64,000 nucleotides of DNA from Haematococcus lacustris (lineage: Eukaryota; Chlorophyta; Chlorophyceae; Chlamydomonadales; Haematococcaceae): the NCBI GenBank assembly GCA_030144725.1, contig JASKMD010000007.1, forward strand, positions 7,665,368-7,729,367, given 5' to 3'. How positions within the stretch are numbered: position 1 is the stretch's first letter; each line of letters starts with the position of its first letter. Positions 9,327-28,362 of this stretch are shown in pieces. Under the pieces are notes generated by a model, which saw only the letters and a program-made list of their open reading frames with translations, searched no databases and was not told the origin of the DNA. The translations under genes and the position numbers were made by a program.

Positions 9327-12300
9327 ATGGAGTACGAGCCTGGCAGTTACCAGGCTTTGGAAATCAAACAATACCCAGCTCGCTCGCTACGAGAGACCGC
9401 TGAAGGGCGCTACTGGCGTCGGTTTAAGACCCCTAGCGTGGTCAAGCAGGTGCTGCTGAGGATCCCCAGCTTAACCCATCTTGCTCTACACACTGCCCAT
9501 TCCAGCTTGCCTAGTCTGCCACCTGGCTGCAGTTTGGACCGGTGTCTCACATAGATTTCTGCCAAGTGTACCCTTACAACTTTGCTGTCACTGCCGCGAC
9601 CAGGGTGAGCGCAGCAAGTGTGCGCCCATGGTGCTGGGTTGTCAGCAGCGCTGCATAATGAACGCCATGCAGGGATGTTAGGGCAGCCATGGCAAGTCTA
9701 CTACCGTCCCTGCTCTCATCATTCTCTCCCCTTGCTAACCACAATTGAGCGGTCCAGGTTTCTGCTGTCATGGTTACTCCTCAGCAGCCTACTGACTCAC
9801 GCATGGGAGTTGGTTGGCTGACTCTGCATGAAGGTTGGTTGCAGGTGGTTGTGTATAATGGCCACAGCCGCCAGGTAGGCCGCACCTTTGGTCGATTTAA
9901 GGACACTGCCTACAGCGGCAGCTTCCGCTCTGATGGCAAGCTCCTGGTTGCAGGAGGCCAGGACGGCGTGGTGAAGGTATGCCGCATGAACGCATGGATT
10001 GCCTGACCTCATGCAGGGCTCAAGCTGGCCAGCAACGTACAGAGCAGACACAGCAGAAAGAGCACCTGCAGCAGAAGGAGCAGCTGGTGTGGGGAGGAGC
10101 AGCTACAGCCAGAGTAGTAGCTGTAGCTGCACAGCAGCAAGTTGGCTGCTGTGAAGCATGTGGATGAAGAGGAGCCGCAGTGGCAGTAGCAGGAAGTGGC
10201 AGGTGCTTGGCCTGGCCTGCGCCCATTGCCTTACCTGCTCCCACAGCCTAGTTCTGGATGGAGGTGGTGACAGCTTGTAGCGGCAGATGCCAGCCAGCAG
10301 CCTATAGTGTGGAGGCTGAAGCACGCTGAACTGATGTGCCGTAGACTGGGTACCTCTCTGAATGTCTCATGCTCTCAGTGCCTGCAGCATACGTTACAGG
10401 GACAGCATTCCCTGCCGGTGTGCACCTGTGAAGCTTCTTGGCAGCAGTAGCCCTATTCTGCCGCCGCAGGTGTTTGACAGTGGCAGCCGTGCGATGCTGC
10501 GCCAGTTGAAGGCGCATAAACGACCCACCCATGTGGCCCGCTGGTCGCCTGACAAGCTGCATGTGCTCAGCGGCAGCGATGATGTCACTGTCCGCTGGTG
10601 GGATGTCACTGCTGGAGAGCAAGTGTGCAGGTGGGGCAGGGGCAGGGGCAGGGGCAGGGGCAGGGGCAGGGGCAGGGGCAGGGGCAGGGGCAGGGGCAGG
10701 GGCAGGACACACCCCTGGGCCATGTTCTCTCTGGGTTGAAGTTAACGGCCTTCCACTCCCTTCTCTCCTCCGCTTCCACTGCCTCAGATTTGAAGGCCAC
10801 ACAGACTACGTGCGCAGCGCCTCTGTCAGCCCTGCGGACGCCTGCACCTGGGCCACAGGTGGCTATGACCACTGCGTGAGGCTGTGGGATGTGCGTGCCC
10901 CTGGAGCTGGAGCAGTGTTAGCTCTGGACCATGGTGCCCCAGTAGAGGACCTGGCTTTTTTCCCCTCAGGTGAAGAGGTCTCACTTGCTGCCCCTCCTGC
11001 TCCTCCTGCCCCTCCTGCCCCTCCTGCCCCTCCTGCCCCTCCTGCTCCTCCTGCCCCTCCTGCCCCTCCTGCCCCTCCTGCCCCTCCTGCCCCTCCTGTC
11101 CTCCTGCTTCTGCTGCTGCACCCACTTGCTGTCATACGCCACTCCCACGCATGGCACCTCAACCGCTGCCATGGGGTCCTCCCTTACCTGGGGCTGCATG
11201 TGCACCCGTTTGTATCTCACTGTTTTCCACATGCAAATCCAAGTGCCATGGGTTGGCATGCTATCGCTCGCGTGAGCTGTCTGGAACGGATAGTACTTTA
11301 TAGCGTCATGGACGTGGGAAGGGGACCATCATGACTCAGCCATGGTAGCGTTGACAGCACACGAGGCCAGTATCTGCACACCATGAGGAAGAGGCATGTG
11401 GACTGTCCACCTGGGGTGTCTTCGTTAACTAAGACTGATAGGTACATACCAGTATTGTTTTCCATTTGCCTATATACACAATTTACAGCTCAAAATGGCA
11501 TGGTTAGGTTATTACCCTCATAGATATAGCTTGACCTTAGTTGGACTACGCGCCTTCCTTGGGCAAAGTGGCCATTTCCAGCCTCTAATCTAGATAGACC
11601 TGCCACCCACCCTCCCCTCTCAGCCCTGCTGTTTGCCTTGTCCATGCGTTGTAGGGTCGCTGCTGGTGTCAGCAGGCGGCAACAGCCTGTGTGTGTGGGA
11701 CCTGGTGGGTGGGGGCCGCCTGCTGCACCGCCTGGCCAACTTCCAGAAGACGGTGTCGTGTGTGCGCATAGCCGCTGCCGCTGTGCCCAGCAGCTCTGCG
11801 GCGCCGCGCCTGTTGGCAGGCTCCTTGGATGGCCATGTCAAGGTGGGGCCAGAAGAGCCTCAGGGTGGGGGGCCCAGCGTAGCTTGGTGGTGAGGTGTAG
11901 CGCTGGAGCATAGGCAGGGGCAGGGGCAGGGGCAGAGTCAAGGTGTAGCGCTGTGATACGAGCAGGGCAGGGGCAGGGGCAGGGGCAGGGGCAGGGGCAG
12001 GGGCAGGGGCAGGGGCAGGGGCAGGGGCAGGGGCAGGGGCAGGGGCAGGGGCAGGGGCACATGAGGCTTGTGTTGACAAGCCTATCAGACCATTGCTGAT
12101 TCTACCTGCCTCCCTGATGGCCTGCTCCTCAGGTCATTGAGCTGGATGGGTTCAAAGTCACTCATGCCTCACTCTACCCTGGCCCTGTGACCTCCCTGGG
12201 CATCAGCCCTGACTGCGCCACGCTTGTTGTGGGCATGGCCGACGGGTCTGTGAACATCCGCAAGCATGACCAGCGCAGGTCGCTGGCTGCTGGCCTAGGC

Positions 12301-14645
12301 AACCAGCCACTGCGCAGGCAGCACTACAAGCCCCGGCTCACCGCAGCCAACTTCAGGTCAGCCCAGTGACCTGTTAAACCTCAGACCTCAGACCTTAGAT
12401 TGTTCCCACACCCAAAAACTATTGGCTGCACCTCATCCTGTCGGTGTCGACCTCAAGTCAAGGCCTTGTCTTGGGCCGGTAAACCTCAGACCTCAGACCC
12501 CTAACACACTAGATGCCACTGGCAGCACCTAAGCTTGCTATCATTATGGCGTTGCTGCACAGCACATGTTCATCAACCTGACATGATTTGCTTCATGCTC
12601 AGTATCTTTTTCTGGCTCATGCCGCAGCCTGTGTGCAGTGGTGGGTCAGGACCACATTACTTCACTAGCACCATCCCTTGTTGTGCACCTGCTCATGTAC
12701 TGGCACTACCTCCTGTCACCTCACACTGCGTCACACATCCACTGCCTTGCACCAGTCACTCAAAACCCCTTGCACCTAACACCCCTCTCACACTTTGTCA
12801 ACCCACCTGCTGACTGAACCTCTACTGCGTCTTTCTTTGATGCTGTGTGCCTTTCTTCGATGTTGTGTGCCTTTCCTTGAATGCTGTGTGCCATGTCTAT
12901 GGCCACAGGTACTTTATCAGGGGCCAAAGTGAGCGAGCGGCTGCAAGTGACCACGTTGTGCAATCCCAGCGACGTGTCAAACTGGGCACGTATGACAAGC
13001 TTCTAAAGCAGTTCCGGTGAGGGTCCGTTGCAGGGCACTCCATACACTGGTCTATCACACATGGCACCTATCGACCCTGACACTCACACTCACACTCACA
13101 CTCACACTCACACTCACACTCACACTCACACTCACACTCACACTGGCCTGCATGTGCTCCCCGGCCTCCTTCCGCGGCCTGCCTGTTCTCTACCTGCCAA
13201 ACCCTCCCATCCCAGCTGCCCGCCTGCGCAGATCTGACTATTGTTATCTTCATCTGCACCATTATCAATATTGTTTATTATCAGTATTACTTCTCCTTCC
13301 CTTACCAATAACCACTGCTGAGACGCAGTATGACTCAAGGTCAGGAGCTTCCCCTCAGGCATGTCAAGCTGCCCTGCCGGCTGCTGATGGCTGGCGGATG
13401 CTGTGTGACCTCCCCTTGCAGGCACCGTGACGCCCTGACAGCAGCACTGGCCACACAGCGGCCTGAGGTGGTGGCAAGCGTGGTAGAGGAGTGCATAGCA
13501 CGTGGCTGCCTGCCCCAGGTGCGCTTCCATGGACCCGCAGCAACCAGACTGGGGCGGATTCAAATGACAGGGAGCAGGGGGAGGGCCAGAGCCTGAAGCA
13601 GGGGCAGAGCCAGAGCCTGGGGGTTGTGAGACCACACGAAACTCTAGTCCCACCAGCTGCCACCATGTCCGCTGCATTTATTCTGTACTGCCATCTCTGT
13701 ACTGCTGCACTGCTGTGCGTGTCTACTGCATGCAGGCCTTGGGTGGGCGTGATGCAGTGGGGCTGATGCCCCTGCTGCAGTTCCTGGTGCGCCATGTGGC
13801 CAACCCCCGGCACAGTGCCCTGTGCTGCATCATGGCCCACTGGGTGCTGGACGCCTATGCTGGCGTCATTGGAGTGAGTGCGGAGGTGGATGGCCGGCTG
13901 GAGGCACTGAGGGTCAGGCTCGCGGAAGAGATCAAGGTGGGGGAAACGCGGGTGGGTTGGGGCAGGCAGGCAGGCAGGCAGGGCTGGGGAGGATTGGGCA
14001 GGGTGGGTAGGGGCTGGCAGGGTGGGTTGGGGTGTACCATTAGGACCGTCAGTAGGGAGTCGAGTTGGGGTGAGGCAGGTTTGGAAGGTAGGGCTGTAGG
14101 CTAGCAGTGGGAGGTCAGGCAGTGGGAGGGTGTAGCTGTGAGAGCAGTCCATGGCTGTCGCTGCTGCTGCTGCTGCTGCTTTTGCAGCCATGGGAGGCGC
14201 AACGCATGGGTTTAATCACATGAGTGCATGCATGAGCTTTAGGCATCGAAGTCATGATGTGACATGAAGGGGGTGCTGGGGTGGGGTACAACGGGAGGAA
14301 CGCAGAGTAGCATGTCGTGCAGTGAAAGACCTGTGTGCCTTTGGAAGTTGAATGTTGAGGTGTGCCTTTGGAAGCATGCAATGTGCTGCTTGGCTCAGCT
14401 GCATGCATGCAAACCCTCAACATCAGTTCATGCCATAGGACAATGTGCAACACAGTGGTGCTCCTACCAGTGCAGCCTAAACATCCACTGCAGCTAGCAG
14501 GTCAAAGAATCCATACGGTGCGACAAAACAGTGTGTGTGTGTGTTTGACTGTGATGTTGACCAGGTTTGTGGAAGCTTGATGGAGATCCAAGGGGCGGTG
14601 GAGCCTCTGCTGGCGGCTTCATTGAGCGGCTTGTCATTGACTTAG
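9327..14645 (+). CDS. UTP15: UTP15, U3 small nucleolar RNA-associated WD40 protein, complete, eleven exons
   Basis: Exons: 9327-9449, 9533-9604, 9845-9976, 10470-10630, 10788-10969, 11655-11842, 12133-12356, 12909-13016, 13422-13518, 13736-13936, 14565-14645 (TAG). All phases agree and the product is 522 aa, close to the roughly 520 aa of known UTP15. The N-terminus (EGRYWRRFKTPSVVKQ), GRFKDTAYSGSFRSDGKLLV, the WD repeats (LSGSDDVTVRWWDV, WATGGYDHCVRLWDVR, LVSAGGNSLCVWDL) and the C-terminal UTP15_C region (DAVGLMPLLQFLVRHVANPR, then MEIQGAVEPLL) are all recognisable. UTP15 belongs to the t-UTP/UTP-A subcomplex of the nucleolar small-subunit processome and is needed for pre-18S rRNA transcription and processing. 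Introns contain several tandem arrays (GGGGCA, CTGCCCCTC and ACTCAC units). Confidence 0.92.
10632..10706. repeat. (GGGGCA)n array in UTP15 intron 4
   Basis: Twelve perfect GGGGCA units begin directly after the exon 4 donor (GTGGGGCAGG), so the array abuts the 5' splice site. Confidence 0.95.
10980..11100. repeat. Nine-base CTGCCCCTC minisatellite in UTP15 intron 5
   Basis: About 13 copies of a 9-bp pyrimidine-rich unit (CTGCCCCTC or CTGCTCCTC) start just inside the intron, next to the donor of exon 5. Confidence 0.9.
11917..12060. repeat. (GGGGCA)n array in UTP15 intron 6
   Basis: Two blocks of GGGGCA units (about 11917-11937 and 11966-12060) separated by a partial duplication of a GTGTAGCGCTG-type flank. 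This is the same unit as in intron 4 and in the hydrolase intron. Confidence 0.93.
12370..12510. repeat. Duplicated TAAACCTCAGACCTCAGACC block in UTP15 intron 7
   Basis: The same 20-base block occurs near 12375 and near 12480, about 105 bp apart, within intron 7. I do not recognise it as a known element. Confidence 0.6.
13079..13144. repeat. (ACTCAC)n array in UTP15 intron 8
   Basis: About eleven perfect CACACT/ACTCAC hexanucleotide units in the intron between exons 8 and 9. Confidence 0.93.
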
Positions 14646-15825
14646 CTGGGGTTCAGTGAAGTTGACATTGCTGGCGGACGAGGAGGTTGCTGGTCATGGT
14701 CTATTGAATAGTCACATTGAATGGAGTGTGACAAATGATCTAGGGTCGTGCAGCACATGCAGACACTGTACTTGAGCCTGTAGGCCGTGCTGTGTGGAGT
14801 AGTCCAGCCATTCATACACTGACCACACTGGCACCCAACAAGTACAAAATGTTGGCGGTTAGCATGGGTGTTGGGCCTGTGCTCATAAAGAAGGGTTAAT
14901 GACAAGCATACAGCCATCCTTGTTCCAGACAATACAAAAGAACAGGCAGCTGCCGCAGGGTGCTAGGATGGAAGAAGGACAAATTCCCTGAAGCCAACCA
15001 CCCGCAGTTGACGGGCACAATGGCAGGTTGTGATTTGATGTGTAATTTGATGTGATGTGATGCAGGCCTGCGCCGATACAGTGTATGGCACCGGTAGTGG
15101 CACATCTCTCCCCCTTCCCTTCCCTTCCCTCCCCGCCCTCCCTCCCCACCCGCAGCTCTGAGCTCAAGGTCCTTGTGCAGCACGTCGTGCAAGAGTACCT
15201 GGCACCCCAACCAGGCTGCACGCTCATGATCAACACCTAGGCAGGTCAGAAGAAGGTTGGGCCAGGCAAGGGCATGAAGCTTGCAGGGCCAGGCACAATG
15301 GGTTGGAGTATAGAAGGTCAGAGCCTCCCAACTCCCTTGAAAAGAGGGTGTGTCCCTTACACGAGGTTTATTTCTCGCTGAGGATGCCGATTGAGCATCG
15401 AAACACACCAGTGTGTAGAGGACTCGCTTGGCTACACGGAATGCCTGTCCTCAGCTCTATTGAATGTGTACATGATGCACTACCTGGGCGTGAACCTGGC
15501 ATACATTTTGTGGGCAGATATCACCATGCACGCCTCCTCCACCCTCGACCTTCCTAATGATGCCGTGATGACGCATACGCAAGTATGTGTGCAGTCGCGC
15601 TTTGTGTTGCGATGGCCGGAACCGCGAGTTTGAAACCTAAGAAGCTGGAATGCTTCTTTAACGCACCCACACCACTACTTATGCTGCGATTAGGATAGCT
15701 GCATACTTCTTAGCATCGATTAGCTTTCACTCGTCATTTGTGTCGCTCGCGCTGTCACGCGTAAGACGGAGTAGTTGTATGCTCTAGCGGTTCAACAAGA
15801 CACTATGTGCACCCTTCACATTTGA
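14646..15825. other. Intergenic region downstream of UTP15
   Basis: TGTAA at 15041-15045 could be a polyadenylation signal for UTP15. An acceptor-like site before 15154 is followed by a short frame (SELKVLVQHVVQEYLAPQP, stop near 15240) that does not continue UTP15 in phase. Open frames at 15303-15633 show no features that I can recognise. No gene is claimed. Confidence 0.4.
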
Positions 15826-17095
15826 CTACAGTAGACTATGTGGCAAGGGGGGGGGGGGGGGCTTGAAGGCTGTTGCTGGGCTGGCTGCTTGTGTGCATGG
15901 CGGTGCACCCCACATGGCATGCCATAGCTTCAAGGTGTAGAGTGACACCTCATTGCGTTGCAGCCAAGACATTTTGTCTCGCACGTCCTTGGGCATGGCC
16001 CTCTTCGCTGTTGCTAGCTGGGCCCGCATGGCTGCCAGCTGGGTCCCCATGCTTCTGACCTTACTCATGCATGCTGCCAGCTCTTCTTTTGCAGCTGACA
16101 GTTCTGCTTTGCTGCGGTGCAAAGACACTTGCACGGCTAGCACCTCGTTCTCAGACTGCTGCAACGCTTGCAAGCACTGGTGCAGTTGCTCTTGGCACAC
16201 TTGCAGGTCGGTGGCGGTGCGCATGTTGACACTCTTGCACTCTTGCACACAAGTTCTGCTTCTGTGTCAGCAGCTGAAGACATAAGGATTTGCTGATGCT
16301 GAGCTGCTGCCGCAAGAGCATGCCCCCGAGCACGGTTGGCCCTACCGGCCTTGGTGCGTTTGCTGAGACCTGAGCGTGGCTGGCTGAGCTGGGGCGGCAG
16401 GTGGAGGCTGGCTAGGAGGTGGTGGTAGCGGTGGCGGTGGTGGTAGCGGCTGAGATTGGGTAAGCGGGCCCCTGCAACAGTTGGCTACAATGGTGTGAGG
16501 GGGCAGCTATGCATAAGGTGGCTGTGGTGTGATGCATAAGGTGGCTGTGGTGTACTCTAAGGCTAGGTAACTTACCAGCAGGTTGGTGAAGGGAGAGGGG
16601 GCTGCTGGGTAGGGGAGGGAGAGGGCTGCGATGTCAGGGGGGGGGGTGAGGGGAGGGGAGAAGTAGGAGGGCTGGGCTGAGCTGGGCTGGGTGGTGGTGG
16701 TAGGCTAGGAGGTGGTGGTAGTGGTGGTAGTGGTAGTGGTGGAGGTGGTAGTGGTGGTGGTGGTGTTGCTAGTAAGAGGGCTCCTGCAACAGTAGCCAAA
16801 GATGTTGTTGGGGTGAGCTATGCACGAAGTGGATAACTTCATGGTTACATATGCTTTGTCTACATTGAGAGCAGTAGTAAGGGCGGGTCATTCTGCTTCA
16901 TACGACACACTCATCATCAGCAACATAGCAAGCTTGGTGTAGGCTGCACATGCTTGCACAGTCAGTGCTAACCTTGAAATGGAAGGTATATCTAAGCTTT
17001 AGGACCATCAACGAGTAAGCCTCCACAGACGTAGAACGAGGTGCGCGCCTACATTCAGGAAACACTGTCGGGTTGATTGAGCCGGGAGGAATCAC
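15826..17095 (-). CDS. Hypothetical proline-rich / coiled-coil protein, incomplete model
   Basis: Three coding-like blocks lie on the minus strand. About 17095-16985 encodes VEAYSLMVLKLRYTFHFK and ends at a GT donor (AAG/GTTAGC). About 16799-16572 is a Pro/Ser-rich block of PPPPLPPPP type ending at CTG/GTAAGT. About 16246-15826 encodes a Leu/Gln/Ala/Glu-rich helix with heptad-like spacing (for example KAELSAAKEELAACMSKV) and ends in a polyproline run before TAG. No start codon is secure: the first block appears to follow an acceptor (TACAG near 17106), so the 5' exon is missing. I recognise no family. The open frames alone are weak evidence, since the proline block could be a GGTGGTAGT microsatellite. 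Confidence 0.3.
16400..16770. repeat. GGTGGTAGT-type degenerate microsatellite
   Basis: Two clusters (near 16415-16450 and 16690-16765) of GGT/AGT triplets, which generate polyproline frames on the minus strand. Confidence 0.7.
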
Positions 17096-17601
17096 AAGCG
17101 CCGGCTGTACTTGCCTTTAGAGCGTTAGGAGGCAGCCACGGTATTGCGAAGCACTCCCATAGCTGACTTGCGCTGCGCGATGTGGTGAGAGCGACCGGCT
17201 GATTGGTGGGCGCACTTTTTTCGTTTACGGGGTTCCTGGCATTACGGGCTTAAAGCAGACTAAGCGGTCATCGCATGCCGCACGGTGCTACGCCAATCGC
17301 ACACTTCCCGGCGCCGGAATGTCCATGACATGGTTGTGTAAAAGGTTTTATCAGAGTTGGGAGGGTCTGATAGAAGGGTTGGGTGGAGGATGCACTGGAC
17401 AAGGATAGAAACTTGGGTGCATACCGACAAGAGGAGACGCTAGAATGCGTAGTGTGTGGTCTCGAGGTGGGCAACGACAGCTGTTCAAGGTCCCAATTTT
17501 CAAGGTCCCAATAGTGGAATTGCATGTTCGTGCTGCCATGCCGTGCAAGCCGCAACAGCTGACTTTGCCCACAGCTGGAAGCTGTAAGCCAGGTCGATGC
17601 T
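17096..17601. promoter_or_regulatory. Upstream region of MYND gene copy A
   Basis: This 500-bp non-coding interval precedes the ATG at 17602. It contains a short direct duplication (CAAGGTCCCAAT twice, near 17486-17512). No promoter element is certain. Confidence 0.35.
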
Positions 17602-26431
<8,830 letters not shown>

Positions 26432-27019
26432 CGGACTACACGTGACAGCAGGAGACCAGTGGAGCCCTGGTTTGGCACCCAGATGGCTGAAGAGGTGTTG
26501 GATGCATCCAGAACGCATACACTCTGGCGCATGCATGGAGCACAGAGCCCTTCAAGTGCTGGCCCTTTATCGCCCTTTGCAACCCTATGGATGAAGATGA
26601 GTTAGGGAAGGGAGGAATTACCAACAGATCAACATCGTGCAAAAGATGTCTGCAGGAGCGTTGGTGTTGGTTAACGGCAGACGTTGTTTATTATTGTGAG
26701 TTTTGATTTAGGGGTTAGGGTCTCTCTGCCATTCTGTTACTCTGAACAATTGTCATAGAACGGGCTCTATCCTAACAACTACACCCACACAGCTTGCTTG
26801 GACTGCCACCCCCCAGGTCCCTCCATGGAGCAGATGGCTGGACCGGGACACCATTCCATGTCTCAATTCCCAGCATTGCAGAGTGGTGCATTGCAGAGTG
26901 GCCAGCTCATCAGTACCAAGGGCTTACCGCGGGGTCAAGCATTGCCTGCCAGTGTTTTTGTAGATATGTTGAGGCGTGGCTGTCACAACAATTAGGTTGC
27001 AATGGCAGGCAGTTTCATT
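26432..27019. other. 3' flank of copy A up to the B duplication boundary
   Basis: Convergent intergenic DNA between copies A and B. It contains a TTTAGGGGTTAGGG stretch near 26707 and no supported gene. Similarity between the B and C segments begins at about 27020. Confidence 0.4.
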
Positions 27020-28326
27020 GCAGGCCAGGTCGGTTGCCATATGAAATGCAAAGCAATGCAACGACAACGTTCAAATCCCTAGCAAGTGACACAGCTGCCA
27101 CAGCTTCCATGGGCACAGGTAGAAGGAGCGACTGTATGTGCCCTACCATCTGGAAAGGGCATGCAGCCAATGATTGACAACCCAGACATTCATTCAACCG
27201 ACTGCGACAGAGGCTGTCGGCGCACTGAAGTCACCAACTGATGTGATGCTTTGCGGGAAAGCTGACAAACAAAACGCGGTCTGCCACGAATGAGAGGAGA
27301 TAGGTGAGCGCGATGCCTGTCACAGCTTGAGACCCATCATGAGCTCAAAGCCCTCCTCCCCACCTGAGAAAGGCAAATAGCATCACAGCTGACAGTAACG
27401 ACATGAGGTGGGCATTCAGGAGTAACAATGCAACACATCCTGCAACATAAGCTCTGGACCATGGTTTGCCTTAACACGCCAGCCACCACTGACGCCCTGT
27501 TGAGCTGCACCTGCTTGTCCTTGTCCCCTCTCACCCAAGTGCTCTGCATATCTTGGACTGAGGAAGCTGGCAAACCAAGGGGACCCGGACGGGTCATTGA
27601 AGAGTTGCGGCAGGCAACGCTTCTGACTGCTGGTGGGCTTGCACCTCAGCGCGTTGCGGAAGAGCATCCTACAGCAAAATGTCAAGGCAGCCACACCTTT
27701 GTCTACAGAGGGCGGCTGCACATCAGCAGTGTACCGAGGCTTCCATCCAGGCAAACATGGTCATCAAGCCACACAAGCGCTAGGTCCTCCACTGCTGCAC
27801 TGCCCCTCCCATGCCTTTTGTGCAATGTGAGTGTGCTGGCGACAGTGCTCACATAATGGGTCAGGGTTAGCACACCCTGCCAGTGCAACAAACCACACCC
27901 ACCTTCTCAGCGACATCAACTCATCCCGGTGGGTGCATGTCAAAGTAAGTATTGGCTCGGGCATGTAGGGCATCATGTAATGCTGGAAGTCATTCAAGGT
28001 GCGGTTCCTGCAAGCGACACGGCACATGCCAAACAGCTCCAGCAGCGACTTGGCAGAGCCTGGTACGGATGGCTGGGTGCACACAACTCAACCATGAACT
28101 GTGGTGACTGCAGGCGACATGGCACACCCCAGACAGCTACACCAACACCTTGGGGTATGGCTTGACAACCTGAGTGCCTGCTGCCTCGAGTGGTGGGACA
28201 CATGGGCAAGCTATGACCCTGCACTCACATGTCTACTTGGCCGCTCTCCGTAAGGGTCAAGGCTAGCCTGCGTGTGGTGTTCAGTCACAGCCTCAGCACA
28301 GCACAGTCACAGCACCTCGGGTGGCC

Positions 28327-28336
<10 letters not shown>

Positions 28337-28361
<25 letters not shown>
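28337..28361. repeat. (CAG)n run in intron 14 of copy B
   Basis: About eight perfect CAG units followed by AAGAGGAGGAAG-type purine-rich DNA. The corresponding place in copy C (near 50365) has a shorter, interrupted run. Confidence 0.85.

Positions 28362-28362
<1 letters not shown>

Noticed and set aside
15154..15240. A final UTP15 exon encoding SELKVLVQHVVQEYL
   Set aside because: The phase does not match exon 10 or 11, and exon 11 (MEIQGAVEPLL) already gives the expected UTP15 C-terminus and stop.
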